NCBI GenBank assembly: GCA_029863175.1
Contig: JAOTVX010000047.1
Span: forward strand, 1 to 23,919
Length of the DNA: 23,919 bases
Reading direction: 5' to 3'
Source: Betaproteobacteria bacterium
Lineage (GTDB): Bacteria > Pseudomonadota > Gammaproteobacteria > Burkholderiales > SG8-41
Shown: piece by piece, positions 6,252-14,119 of the stretch
Numbering within the stretch: position 1 is the stretch's first letter
Layout: each line of letters opens with the position of its first letter
Notes under the pieces: generated by a model
Database searches by the model: none
The model's input: only the letters and a program-made list of their open reading frames with translations
What the model was told of the DNA's origin: nothing
Made by a program: the position numbers and the translations under genes

Positions 6252-7511
6252 TCACCTCGTGCGTCCGCTGAACGCCAGCAGCCCGGCGGTTACTGCGAGC
6301 AGGGTCATGGCGCTTAAGGCGAGCGACCAGTGAATACCGATCATGCCGCCCACGACACCAATGGTAACGCCGCTGAAGGCGCGTAGGCCGAGCGCGGACA
6401 TGTTGTAGAGGCCGATCACGCGGCCGCGGATGTGCACGGGCGCTTGCAGTTGCACCAGCGTCATCGCCATCGCGTTGAACGAGAGCTCCAGAAACCCCGC
6501 CACGAATAGCAGTATGAGGGCAATCTCGTAAACGGGGGCAATCGCGAACCCGCCGATTGCGAGACACCAGAGAAAAGCGAGGCCGAGCGCGGTGCGCGGG
6601 TTCGGCGGAAGCAATCCGCGGCTCTCGAGAACGATGCCGGCCAAAAAAGCGCCCGCAGCATTCGCGGCGAGCAGCATGCTGTAGGACACGCCAACATTGT
6701 CCTGGCCGAGGTCATGCGCGAAGCCGGGCATCTGCGCCTGATAGCCTTGACCGATGAAAAACGAGGCGCAGCCTGCGAGCAGGATCATGGACACGATCGT
6801 CGGGTTTCCGGCGACATCGCGGATCGTGCCGGTAATGTCGCCGAAGCCGCGCACGACACGCGCAGGCGGTGTGTAGTCCTTTCTGAACCGCGGGCCGTAC
6901 GGCGCCTTCCACAGCCACAGCACCATCGGCAGGTAGATGAGCGCGTTGATCAAGATTCCGATCGAGGGCCCGAGCGCGAGCATCAGACCCCCGCCGACCG
7001 CCGGGCCGAGAAATATTCCAAGCCAGCGCGCCGTGGCGCTCAAGCGCACCGCGCTTTGCAGATGCGCCGGTCCCACAATGTCGTGTATCAGCATTTGGGA
7101 GGCCGGGGCCCACAGCACGCCAGCGAAGCCGTGGATGACCAGCAGCACGCACGCGTGCCAAACCTGGAGCGTGTCGGTGACGAAGAGCACGCCCCAGGCG
7201 AGCGACACGATAACGAACAGGCCCATGCCGAGTTGGATGACGCGCCGAGGGTCGAAGCGGTCGGCGAGATGTCCGGAATAGACCGAGAACAGCAGAAACG
7301 GCACCCAGTGCGAGATGACAGCGAACCCCCCGAGTTCCGGCGACTGGAACTTCTCGAAGATCACCCAGTAGCTGATGACGTGCTCGATGTTGTCCGCCAT
7401 CATCGCCAGCGCCGTGGTGACGAAGTACACCCGGTAGCCGGGGTGGCGGAGCGCGGCGAACGATAGCCGCGGAACGGCGGGCGGTGCGGCGCTTTCTTGC
7501 GGACGGGCCAA
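6252..7511 (-). CDS. MFS transporter (MFS_3/enterobactin-exporter-like)
   Basis: 419 aa polytopic membrane protein with about 12 hydrophobic segments, probably a proton-driven exporter. The loop between helices 2 and 3 carries the MFS motif A variant GHLADRFDPRR. The segments WAPASQMLIHDIVGP and LSATARWLGIFLGPAVGGGLM are typical of the EntS/MFS_3 branch. The start is a TTG at 7511; a TAA lies two codons upstream in the same frame, so the protein cannot extend further, and the next Met is at residue 37. The charged N-terminus (MARPQESAAPPAVPRL) supports the TTG. The TGA stop touches the 6204-6245 heptamer array. Substrate unknown; the neighbouring monooxygenase and methyltransferase would fit efflux or uptake of an aromatic compound. 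Confidence 0.88.
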   Translation of the reverse strand: MARPQESAAPPAVPRLSFAALRHPGYRVYFVTTALAMMADNIEHVISYWVIFEKFQSPELGGFAVISHWVPFLLFSVYSGHLADRFDPRRVIQLGMGLFVIVSLAWGVLFVTDTLQVWHACVLLVIHGFAGVLWAPASQMLIHDIVGPAHLQSAVRLSATARWLGIFLGPAVGGGLMLALGPSIGILINALIYLPMVLWLWKAPYGPRFRKDYTPPARVVRGFGDITGTIRDVAGNPTIVSMILLAGCASFFIGQGYQAQMPGFAHDLGQDNVGVSYSMLLAANAAGAFLAGIVLESRGLLPPNPRTALGLAFLWCLAIGGFAIAPVYEIALILLFVAGFLELSFNAMAMTLVQLQAPVHIRGRVIGLYNMSALGLRAFSGVTIGVVGGMIGIHWSLALSAMTLLAVTAGLLAFSGRTR

Positions 7512-7566
7512 GCGTTACTTTCTGCTCGGTATTGGCGAAGGCGCCACTATATCAAGGCCGAGGCCA

Positions 7567-7641
7567 GTTCCAAGTTCAATGTTCAAAGCGGGGAACTTCG
7601 TATTCGTGAGTCGTCCGACTTTGCTTGAACCTTGAACAAGC
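7567..7641. repeat. Two-arm 7-mer element (GTTCAAT / TTGAACC)
   Basis: Left arm: heptamers GTTCCAA, GTTCAAT, GTTCAAA at 7567-7587. Right arm: GCTTGAACCTTGAACAAGC at 7623-7641, with TTGAACC and TTGAACA units. The arms are reverse-complementary in 7-nt register and are separated by about 36 nt. The element lies between the MFS start and the monooxygenase stop (both minus strand). It shows that the facing-arm layout recurs with a sequence unrelated to GTGATG. Confidence 0.8.
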
Positions 7642-7654
7642 TCGCGTTCAGTGG

Positions 7655-8887
7655 TCAGCCGGCAGCCAGCTCCGCAATATCGACCGAAGAGGATCCAATC
7701 TCCTGCATCAGAACCTCCGCTGGCGGTTCTTGCTCGGCCTCGGTCCGCTCTGCCGCCGGCTTCAGCTGCGCCTCGAGGTAGGCGCCCAGCCTGCGCGCGC
7801 GCGAGACGATGCGCTCACCGAACACACGCCGCTCGGCCTCGTAGCGCGCAAGCGACGCGTCGACATCGTCGCCGGTCTTCTTGAGCGCCGCGGCAAGGCA
7901 CTCGGCGTCTAGCGCCGCTTTGGTGACGCCCATGCCCACGTGGGGCCGTGCCATGAACGCGGCGTCGCCCAACAGTGCGACGCGACCCAGGGTCATCGCG
8001 GGTGACTCGAGATCAAAGATGGCGTGGAAGAACGGCTGCTCCGTTCGCTCGACAATTCCTGCGATCTGGGGCGCTAGCAGCGCGCGGGCGGTGGTTTTGA
8101 TATCGGCAACGACCTCGGCGCGGATCAGCGGGGGTGGAATCGCGATGCCGTGGCAGTGCCCGGTGGCGTCGGTGCAGAGCTGCGGGAGCGCGCGATCGGG
8201 GTCCGTCGGCCGGTACCAGATGTGGTTGTAGCCGCGATGTCCCGGCCGCGTGTCGTTGTCGCTTCCCGGCACGGGGTAGGAGAGCATCATCTCGCCCTCG
8301 GGCAGGCAGAACGTATAGCACTCGAAAAGCTCGCGGTGGACGTCAGGCGGGAACGACGACTCATCGACAAGCCCGCGCCACGCGACATAGCCCGCGTAGC
8401 GCGGTTGCGCCTCGGGCATGAGGATCCCGCGCACGGTCGAGCGGATGCCGTCCGCCCCGACGAGCAGTTCGCCGCGCGCACGCGAGCCGTCGGCGAACAC
8501 GGCCGTGACACCGCCCGCGTCCTGCTTGACGCCGGTGAGCTGCATTCCGAAGTGATAGTTCCCGGCCGGAAGCGCGTCCTTAAGGAGCCGGTAGATGCGG
8601 GACCAGGCACTCATGCGTTGCGGCTTTCGCATCTCGTGGATGACGCGGCCGCTGCGGTCGAGGCAAATGCGATCCTCCACCATGACGCTGACTGTTCCGT
8701 CCACGGGCAGGCCGAGCCGCCCTAGCGCCACGTGCAATTCATCATGGGTGCCGATCCCCGCGCCGCGGCTCGCAAGATCGTCCCCGACGCGCTCGAACAC
8801 GTCCACGTCCCATCCGCTGCGGCGAAGCCAGTTGGCGGCGAGGAGGCCGCCGAGGGAGCCGCCGATGACGATTGCGCGCTGCTTCAT
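7655..8887 (-). CDS. FAD-dependent aromatic monooxygenase (2,6-dihydroxypyridine hydroxylase-like)
   Basis: 410 aa flavoprotein of the class A hydroxylase group. FAD-binding motifs are GGSLGG (9-14, dinucleotide fold), GADGIRSTVR (144-153, DG motif) and LLGDAAFMARPHVGMG (305-320, GD motif). Overall order and segments such as RYAGYVAWRG (163-172) and SYPVPG (203-208) resemble 2,6-dihydroxypyridine 3-monooxygenase, so an N-heteroaromatic or phenolic substrate is plausible but not proved. The ATG at 8887 begins MKQRAIVIGG, right at the first strand. The region before the start lacks a normal Shine-Dalgarno sequence: the minus strand reads ATCACCTCCTT, a copy of the 16S rRNA 3' tail. The TGA stop lies beside CTGACC/ACTGAAC repeat units. 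Confidence 0.9.
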   Translation of the reverse strand: MKQRAIVIGGSLGGLLAANWLRRSGWDVDVFERVGDDLASRGAGIGTHDELHVALGRLGLPVDGTVSVMVEDRICLDRSGRVIHEMRKPQRMSAWSRIYRLLKDALPAGNYHFGMQLTGVKQDAGGVTAVFADGSRARGELLVGADGIRSTVRGILMPEAQPRYAGYVAWRGLVDESSFPPDVHRELFECYTFCLPEGEMMLSYPVPGSDNDTRPGHRGYNHIWYRPTDPDRALPQLCTDATGHCHGIAIPPPLIRAEVVADIKTTARALLAPQIAGIVERTEQPFFHAIFDLESPAMTLGRVALLGDAAFMARPHVGMGVTKAALDAECLAAALKKTGDDVDASLARYEAERRVFGERIVSRARRLGAYLEAQLKPAAERTEAEQEPPAEVLMQEIGSSSVDIAELAAG

Positions 8888-8897
8888 ACGAGAAGGA

Positions 8898-9073
8898 GGT
8901 GATGAAAGATGGTGATGATTAATGGTGATGATTAATGGTGATGAAAAAGGGTGATGAAAAATGGTGATGAAAAATGGTGATGAAAAATGGTGATGAAAAC
9001 CGTCAGCAGGTTTGTAGTGCCCTACGCATCACCAGTATCTCATCACCAGTTTCCATCACCAGTACCCATCACC
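8898..9073. repeat. Paired 13-nt array E2 (8 left units / 4 right units)
   Basis: Left arm 8898-9001: eight copies of GGTGATG exactly 13 nt apart, with 6-nt A/T-rich linkers (AAAGAT, ATTAAT twice, AAAAAG, AAAAAT three times, AAAACC). Centre: two small hairpins, AAACC/GGTTT (8997-9013) and GTAG-TGCC-CTAC (9014-9025). Right arm 9027-9073: CATCACC four times with linkers AGTATCT, AGTTTC, AGTACC (spacing 14, 13, 13). The left arm begins 11 nt outside the monooxygenase start. The last right-arm unit contains the stop codon of the methyltransferase (9069-9071 complement). Confidence 0.95.
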
Positions 9074-9761
9074 GTTTCTTCAGCGTGATGCCCACTCCTG
9101 CAGCGTCCATGTTGACGAATACCGTTTCGAGCGCTGGATCCGTTGTGACAGCGCGAACATACTCGGGGTCGGGGGGAGGCGAGGCCATATTATGAGCGAC
9201 GATCAAGCCGCCGGCGCGAACGAGAGGCAGCAGCTTGCGCAGGTAGTCGGGATAGCCTCCCTTATCGGCGTCGATGAAAACCAGGTCGACCGGATCGTTG
9301 AGCTTCGTGACTTCCTCATGCGCGTCGCCGAGCACGAGAGCAGCCAGGGCGCCGACGCCGGCGCGCTCGAAGTTTTCGCGCGCCGTCGTGTGGCGGCCCT
9401 CATCGATTTCGTAGGTCACGAGCTTCCCGCCCGCCTTTCTCAACGCGAGCAGCAGCCACAGCCCGGAGTAACCGGTCGAAGTGCCGAGCTCAACGATGCG
9501 CTGTGCGCCGATAGATTCAGCGAGGATGCGCAGCAACCGGCCGTCTTCGGGCGGGACGCTGAGGTAGCGGTGGTTGCGGTAGACGTCCTCGATGACGTCG
9601 AGAATGCGGCGCTCCTCGGCGGAGTGGGGCCTGGGTGACCCTTCCGCCGCGTTTCCGCGCTGGCGGTACTGGGCCCGCGCTAATGCTGTGGGAATCAGCG
9701 CCGCCAGGCCTGCGGCGGCGCCCAGTGCGCGGCGGCGGGACGGATCGCGCGGCTTCGACAT
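9069..9761 (-). CDS. O-methyltransferase (COMT-like) with a Tat-type N-terminal leader
   Basis: 230 aa. The methyltransferase domain (about 45-230) shows SAM motif I VELGTSTGYSG (90-100), the acidic ribose ligand in YEIDEG (117-122), and the metal-site motif IDADKGGYPDY (163-173). In catechol/caffeoyl-CoA methyltransferases the next metal ligands are an Asp-Asn pair; here the same place reads His190-Asn191 (VAHNMASP). The N-terminus SRRRALGAAAGLAALIPTALARAQ matches a twin-arginine leader (SRR-x-hydrophobic, A-x-A-like end), unexpected because SAM is cytosolic. The ATG at 9759-9761 is the natural start; a shorter start after the leader is not obvious. The TGA stop lies inside a CATCACC repeat unit. 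It may act with the neighbouring monooxygenase on a catechol-like compound (inference). Confidence 0.85.
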   Translation of the reverse strand: MSKPRDPSRRRALGAAAGLAALIPTALARAQYRQRGNAAEGSPRPHSAEERRILDVIEDVYRNHRYLSVPPEDGRLLRILAESIGAQRIVELGTSTGYSGLWLLLALRKAGGKLVTYEIDEGRHTTARENFERAGVGALAALVLGDAHEEVTKLNDPVDLVFIDADKGGYPDYLRKLLPLVRAGGLIVAHNMASPPPDPEYVRAVTTDPALETVFVNMDAAGVGITLKKR

Positions 9762-9894
9762 CGCCTATGAGAACCTACAAAAAGAGGGCCACCAGTTTAA
9801 CGCCAGGGGCCTTAGCGCTCCAGCGCCGGGAGGGCGCGAGAAAGACCGCGGAAGCTTCGAGTATGATGGGCGAAACGAAGGCTGCGAGGGGTTC

Positions 9895-10812
9895 GTGCCC
9901 GTACGCGTTGCGTTCATCGGATTCGGCGAGGTCGCGGCGGCGTTTGCCGCGGCGCTGGCGCAGCGCGGCGTCCCGGTCCGGGCATACGATGTGCTGCTGG
10001 AGCGGCCCGAAGGACGGGAGCGCCTGGAGGCGCGGGCGCGCGGCGCGGCGGTCCAGTTCTCCGCGCTTCCGCAGGCGCTCGTCGATGCCCACTTCGTGTT
10101 CTCAACGGTGACGACGACGGTTGCGCGGGAGGCGGCGCGCCTTTGCGCCGCGCACCTGGTTTCGGGGCAGACCTACGTCGACTTCAACGCGACCGAGCCG
10201 TCAGTCAAGAGCGAGATCGCGCGCATCGTCGCGCCCAGCGGAGCGGACTTCGTCGAGGGTGCGGTGCTCGGCGCGGTCGGGTTAACGGGTGCCCGCACCG
10301 AGATCCTGCTCGGCGGGCCGCATGGCGAGCGCGCGGCTCGCGAGCTCGCGAACGAGCTCGGCTTGAACGTGCGCTTCTACAGCAAGGACATCGGCCAGGC
10401 CTCGACTTTCAAGATGCTGCGCAGCGTCTTCTCGAAGGGACTCGAGGCGCTGCTGCTCGAGTTTCTTGTCGCGGGCGAGCGGGCCGGCATTCGTGAAGAC
10501 CTGTGGCGAGAGGTGACCGATCTCTTCGATAAGAACCGGTTCATGACAGTAGCGGCCAACTGGGTCTGCAGCCACGCGGTCGCGCATGAGCGCCGTCATC
10601 ACGAGATGGCGGATGTCGCCGGCGTGCTGCGCAGGCTCGGCGTGGATCCGGTGTTGACCGCGGCGACGGAGGCTGTGTTCGGGCGCTCCGTCGAACTGGG
10701 GATGAAGAATGCATTTGCGACCCGGCCGGAACGGATGGAGGACGTGATCCGCTTCCTCGAGGAACGTACGCAACTCGATGCGAAACGGAACGGCATCGAA
10801 GGCGATGCCTGA
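9895..10812 (+). CDS. NAD(P)-dependent dehydrogenase with DUF1932 C-terminal domain
   Basis: 305 aa of the 6-phosphogluconate/3-hydroxyisobutyrate dehydrogenase superfamily. The nucleotide fold begins at once: RVAFIGFGEVAAAFAAAL, with GFGEVA near residues 9-14. Family segments VDFNATEPSVKSEIA and DFVEGAVLGAVGLTGARTEILLGG are present, followed by KDIGQASTFKMLRSVFSKGLEALLLE (catalytic-Lys helix) and the DUF1932-type C-terminus. The GTG at 9895 is chosen: GAGG lies about 6 nt upstream and the Rossmann strand starts four codons later. Its stop overlaps the start of the aldolase gene, indicating translational coupling. Together they could reduce or cleave a hydroxy-keto acid. The substrate is unknown. 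Confidence 0.88.
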   Translation: MPVRVAFIGFGEVAAAFAAALAQRGVPVRAYDVLLERPEGRERLEARARGAAVQFSALPQALVDAHFVFSTVTTTVAREAARLCAAHLVSGQTYVDFNATEPSVKSEIARIVAPSGADFVEGAVLGAVGLTGARTEILLGGPHGERAARELANELGLNVRFYSKDIGQASTFKMLRSVFSKGLEALLLEFLVAGERAGIREDLWREVTDLFDKNRFMTVAANWVCSHAVAHERRHHEMADVAGVLRRLGVDPVLTAATEAVFGRSVELGMKNAFATRPERMEDVIRFLEERTQLDAKRNGIEGDA

Positions 10813-11593
10813 GCTCATGAAAACAAACCGCATGAAAGCAAAGCTCCTCGCCGGCGAGCCCGTGTTCGGGGCTTCGGTGATGATTCCTTCACCGCAGCTC
10901 GTCGAGATGCTCGGCGCCTTCGGCTTCGACTGGGTGCTGCTCGACTGTGAGCACGGCACACTCACGCTCGAGAGCGTGGAGCTGATGGCGATGGCGGCTG
11001 AAGCGAGTGGCATCACCGCGATCGCCCGCCCCGTGACACGCAGCGCCGAACACATCCTGCAGGTGCTCGACCGCGGCGTAATGGGCGTGCAGGTGCCGCA
11101 CGTAAACACCGCGGCGGATGCGCGGGAAGTCGTCCAGGCCGTGAAGTACTACCCGAGCGGGCAGCGCGGCCTCGCGGCAGGAACCCGCGCCGCGGTCTAC
11201 GACGCGCACGGCACTATGGTCGACTACGTTCGCGCCGCCAACGAGCAGACGTTGATCGCGATTCAGCTCGAGGAACGCGAGGCCATCGACAACCTGGACG
11301 ACCTGCTGAAGGTCGACGGCGTGGACGTGTTTTTCATCGGCCCGTCGGATCTCTCTCAATCGATGGGGCACCCCGGCAATCCCAAGGCCGCGCCCGTCGC
11401 GAAGGCGATCAACTGCAGCTTCGAACGGATCGTCGCGGCGGGCCGCATCCCGGGAACGCCTGCGACGGCCGAGAGTGTTGCCGGCGTCCTCAAGCAGGGC
11501 GTGCGCTATATCTATACCCACGTGCCGCGGTTGATTGCGGCGAGCGCCAAGGCTTTTTTCGAGAAGGCCCGCCCCTCAGGGGATGCCAGCTGA
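10805..11593 (+). CDS. HpcH/HpaI-type class II aldolase
   Basis: 262 aa from ATG 10805, which overlaps the upstream stop by 8 nt; ATG 10817 is an alternative. It cleaves or forms 4-hydroxy-2-oxo acids (pyruvate aldolase), divalent-metal dependent. Family residues are in the expected spacing: His50 in LLDCEHG, Arg75 in IARP, the metal ligands Glu156 (IQLEE) and Asp182 (GPSDLS), 26 residues apart as in HpaI, and the substrate motif YYPSGQRG (115-122). The product may be pyruvate plus an aldehyde from an aromatic meta-cleavage or sugar-acid pathway; 4-hydroxy-2-oxoheptanedioate and 2-dehydro-3-deoxyglucarate are both possible. Co-transcribed with the DUF1932 dehydrogenase. Confidence 0.92.
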   Translation: MPELMKTNRMKAKLLAGEPVFGASVMIPSPQLVEMLGAFGFDWVLLDCEHGTLTLESVELMAMAAEASGITAIARPVTRSAEHILQVLDRGVMGVQVPHVNTAADAREVVQAVKYYPSGQRGLAAGTRAAVYDAHGTMVDYVRAANEQTLIAIQLEEREAIDNLDDLLKVDGVDVFFIGPSDLSQSMGHPGNPKAAPVAKAINCSFERIVAAGRIPGTPATAESVAGVLKQGVRYIYTHVPRLIAASAKAFFEKARPSGDAS

Positions 11594-11668
11594 TACCGCA
11601 TGACTGGCGACTAATCGTTCGAGCTTCTGTTTACTGTTCCATCCAGCGATCAGGGCTGAAGCGACGAT

Positions 11669-11720
11669 CCGGCGTAGCGGGTTTAGCGCCGGTCACCCCT
11701 CAAGCCCTCATGCGGAGGGG
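11669..11720. other. Two hairpins downstream of the aldolase operon
   Basis: CCGGCG (11669-11674) pairs with CGCCGG (11687-11692) around a 12-nt loop. CCCCTC (11696-11701) pairs with GAGGGG (11715-11720), or CCCTC/GAGGG at 11705-11719 with a 5-nt loop. No T tract follows, so a classical intrinsic terminator is not supported. The pair could be a terminator aided by Rho, or structured 5' RNA for the HIG1 gene. Confidence 0.35.
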
Positions 11721-11786
11721 GTTCAGGCCTAGTCCCTGGTCGCAAGTCACGCTCATGAGGCAAACGCAGGCCCGCCGATAGAATCT

Positions 11787-11800
11787 TTGATCCTGGTCAA
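11787..11800 (+). promoter_or_regulatory. FNR/ANR-type box upstream of the HIG1 gene
   Basis: TTGATCCTGGTCAA matches the FNR/ANR consensus TTGAT-N4-ATCAA with one substitution. Its centre is 66 nt before the ATG at 11860. Placed at -41.5 (class II activation), transcription would start near 11835, with TAGCTT (11822-11827) as a weak -10 and a short leader containing the Shine-Dalgarno sequence. Confidence 0.6.
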
Positions 11801-11845
11801 AAACGCTTCGTACCGAGGGCGTAGCTTGTCAGAGTGCTATAGCCG

Positions 11846-11855
11846 TAAGGAGGTG
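11846..11855 (+). promoter_or_regulatory. Strong ribosome-binding site for the HIG1 gene
   Basis: TAAGGAGGTG is a near-complete complement of the 16S rRNA 3' end and ends 4 nt before the ATG at 11860 (6 nt counted from GGAGG). It fixes the start of this very small gene and predicts high translation. Confidence 0.8.
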
Positions 11856-11859
11856 GGGC

Positions 11860-12042
11860 ATGACATTCATGACAGCGATGGTTCTGGCGGCGGCCTTTGT
11901 TGTGGCTCTTTCCCTGGCGCTCGGCGTGACCTCCATGGCGAAGGGAGGCGAGGTCGCGCATCACACCAGCGGCGAATGGATGGTGGCGCGCGTCGGCTTA
12001 CAGGCGCTGGCGCTGGCACTGCTGTTGCTCTCGCTGTTATAG
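11860..12042 (+). CDS. HIG1-domain (twin-transmembrane) small protein
   Basis: 60 aa. Two hydrophobic helices (about 5-23 and 44-60) flank a short loop MAKGGEVAHHTSGEWMVARV, which fits the hypoxia-induced HIG1 pattern of two helices around a GGE...S..M..RV motif (PF04588 type). Such proteins sit in the inner membrane, and in bacteria and mitochondria are linked to assembly or tuning of cytochrome oxidase. The start is certain from the excellent ribosome-binding site. An FNR-type box 60 nt upstream agrees with oxygen-dependent expression. It is convergent with the malic enzyme gene, 90 nt apart. The family assignment rests on pattern recognition of a short sequence. Confidence 0.78.
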   Translation: MTFMTAMVLAAAFVVALSLALGVTSMAKGGEVAHHTSGEWMVARVGLQALALALLLLSLL

Positions 12043-12132
12043 CAACGCGCGCTCGACTCGCGCAGGCGCCCCGGCCAGGCACCGCGGTTACCGCTCGATT
12101 TTTCCGTTGGGCTCCCCGTGCGGCCGTTAGCG

Positions 12133-13791
12133 TCAGATGTAGCTCTGGTAGCGCGGGTCGTACATTTGCGCCTTGATATGCGCCGCTAGGTCGCTCGGCG
12201 CCGCGCCGGTGCTCAGGCTGCGCCGGTGAGCGACTTCGGCGACGGCGATGGCAATGTTGCCCGACACCTCCCGGATGCGCGGCAGCGCCGGGTAGAGGCT
12301 GCCCTGCGCGAGGTCCGTCTCGGTCACGTCGTGCGCCAGAGAATGCGCCGCCGTCATGAACATCTCGTCCGTGATGCGCTGCGCGCCGCTCGCGATCGCG
12401 CCGAGCCCGACGCCAGGGAAGATGTAGGAATTGTTGCCCTGGCGCGGGACAAAGGTCTGGCCGTTCACGGTCACGGGGTCGAAGGGGCTGCCACAGGCAA
12501 AGAGCGCCCGGCCCCCAGTGTAGCGGTACGCTTCCTCGGCCGTGCATTCCGCTTTCGACGTCGGGTTGGAGAGCGCGAAGATGATCGGCCGCTCGTTCAG
12601 GCGCGCCATTTCCTCGAGCACTTCCCGCGTGAAGGTGCCACCGACCGCAGCGACCCCAATGATCGCAGTGGGCCTGAGGGCCTTGATGACCGAGAGGAAA
12701 TCGCCAACGGGCGCGTGCTCGTGCGCGTAGGGCAGCTTGTGCTCGACAAGATCCGTGCGGCTCTTGACGACGAGCCCGCGGGAGTCCACCAGCCAGCAGT
12801 GGCGGCGCGCATCATCCTCTTTCATGCCCTGCGACGCCATTGCGGAGGCCACAAGATCGGCGATGCCCGCGGCCGCTTCACCCGCGCCAAGAAACAGAAT
12901 CCTCTGGTCGGTCAGCTTGCCGGCGGTAACGCGCAGCGCGGAAAAAATTCCAGCGAGCGCGACGGCCGCGGTGCCCTGGATATCGTCGTTGAACGTCGGG
13001 ATGCGCTCGCGGTACCGGTTGAGAAACCGGAATGCATTATGGTTGGCGAAGTCCTCGAACTGGATCACCACGCCCGGAAATACTTTCTGCGCCGCGGTAA
13101 TGAATTCCTCCACCAGCTCGTCGTAGGCGCTTCCGCGCAGCCGGCGCTCGCGCACGCCGATGTAGAACGGGTCGTCAAGCAGCTCCATGTTGTTGGTGCC
13201 GACATCCAGCATCACCGGCAGGCAGGCGTTGGGATGCACGCCGGCGCAGGCGACGTAGAGTGACAGCTTGCCGACCGGGATCCCCATGCCGTTCGCGCCG
13301 AGGTCGCCCAGCCCGAGAATGCGCTCGCCGTCGGTCACCACGATGATCCCGGCGCGGTAGGGCCAGTTCTCCAGCACCTTCGCAACCCGGCCCCGGTCGC
13401 GCACGGAGATGAACATCCCGCGCGGGCGCTGGTAGATGTGCCCGAAGCGCTGGCAGGCGAGCCCCACGGTCGGGGTGTAGATAAGCGGCTGCATCTCGTC
13501 GATGTTGTCGCAGATGACGCGAAAGAACAGGGCCTCGTTGCGATCGTGCAAGGCGTTCAGCGCCACAAACTTCTCGAGATCGTTCGGCAGCCCCCGCAGG
13601 TTCTCGAGGATGCGCGCGACCTGCTGTTCCTGGGAGAGCACGACCGATGGCAGCAGCCCGCGCAGCTTGAGCGCGTCGCGCTCGCGCTCGGTGAACGCGG
13701 TTCCCTTGTTGAGCGCCGGATCGCGCAGCAGCGAGAGGCCTCGGTGGTTTTCCGAAACCACGGGCGTATCGTGTCTATTTTGTTCTGGCAT
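12133..13791 (-). CDS. maeA: NAD-dependent malic enzyme
   Basis: 552 aa, the usual length of the bacterial MaeA/SfcA group. It decarboxylates L-malate to pyruvate and CO2 with reduction of NAD. Catalytic and binding residues are visible: Tyr105 (IYTPTVG), Lys175 (GIPVGKL), metal ligands Glu246 and Asp247 (FEDFAN) and Asp270 (FNDDIQGTAAV), and the nucleotide loop GAGEAAAGIA (302-311). The absence of a phosphotransacetylase domain separates it from MaeB. The ATG at 13791 has AGGAGGAC about 8 nt upstream. A perfect FNR box lies upstream at 13866-13879, suggesting oxygen-regulated expression. It stands alone as a transcription unit. Confidence 0.96.
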   Translation of the reverse strand: MPEQNRHDTPVVSENHRGLSLLRDPALNKGTAFTERERDALKLRGLLPSVVLSQEQQVARILENLRGLPNDLEKFVALNALHDRNEALFFRVICDNIDEMQPLIYTPTVGLACQRFGHIYQRPRGMFISVRDRGRVAKVLENWPYRAGIIVVTDGERILGLGDLGANGMGIPVGKLSLYVACAGVHPNACLPVMLDVGTNNMELLDDPFYIGVRERRLRGSAYDELVEEFITAAQKVFPGVVIQFEDFANHNAFRFLNRYRERIPTFNDDIQGTAAVALAGIFSALRVTAGKLTDQRILFLGAGEAAAGIADLVASAMASQGMKEDDARRHCWLVDSRGLVVKSRTDLVEHKLPYAHEHAPVGDFLSVIKALRPTAIIGVAAVGGTFTREVLEEMARLNERPIIFALSNPTSKAECTAEEAYRYTGGRALFACGSPFDPVTVNGQTFVPRQGNNSYIFPGVGLGAIASGAQRITDEMFMTAAHSLAHDVTETDLAQGSLYPALPRIREVSGNIAIAVAEVAHRRSLSTGAAPSDLAAHIKAQMYDPRYQSYI

Positions 13792-13865
13792 GGTAATTGT
13801 CCTCCTCGAATAGCGGAACCAGCATGTGCAATAAATTAATCTTGCGCCGCCACGGGCCGGGCTTC

Positions 13866-13879
13866 TTGATGCAGATCAA
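13866..13879 (-). promoter_or_regulatory. Perfect FNR/ANR box upstream of the malic enzyme gene
   Basis: TTGATGCAGATCAA matches TTGAT-N4-ATCAA in both half-sites. Centred at 13872.5, it would place a class II start near 13831 on the minus strand, about 40 nt before the ATG. The A/T-rich run TTAATTTATT (minus strand, 13839-13830) lies within a few bases of where the -10 element is expected. Confidence 0.72.
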
Positions 13880-14004
13880 ACGCGCCGCGGCTGCCCGCGA
13901 CGCGCGTCAGGCGGGTCTTCACGGTCCGCAATGGCGCGGCCCCGGCTGGGGCGTTCCGCAAGGATCCGGGAGCGACCTCTGGGCAGCGGGGGCGTCTACT
14001 GGAC

Positions 14005-14117
14005 CTTGATGGGAAAGGGTGATGATTCCGGGTGATGTACACAGCCGATGACGCTTCCTTATCCTTTTCTCTTATCACATTTATCATCACCAATTCCCAT
14101 CACCACTTCCTGCCACC
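14005..14117. repeat. Paired 13-nt array E3 (about 3 left / 3 right units)
   Basis: Left arm: CTTGATG, GGTGATG, GGTGATG at 14005, 14018 and 14031 (13-nt pitch; linkers GGAAAG, ATTCCG). Right arm: CATCACC at 14085 and 14098, TGCCACC at 14111, with a more degenerate TTATCAC before them. This is the most eroded copy. Its right arm ends 2 nt before the alpha/beta hydrolase stop codon. The rest of the 13792-14119 gap holds the malic enzyme promoter region and a GC-rich stretch with nothing recognised. Confidence 0.8.
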
Positions 14118-14119
14118 AG

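Noticed and set aside
8898..9073. CRISPR array
   Set aside because: Repeats are 7 nt with 6-nt A/T-rich linkers, far too short; linkers repeat themselves and no cas genes are present.
12226..13263. Long plus-strand open frame opposite the malic enzyme gene
   Set aside because: Antisense shadow typical of high-GC coding DNA; the malic enzyme reading is unambiguous.
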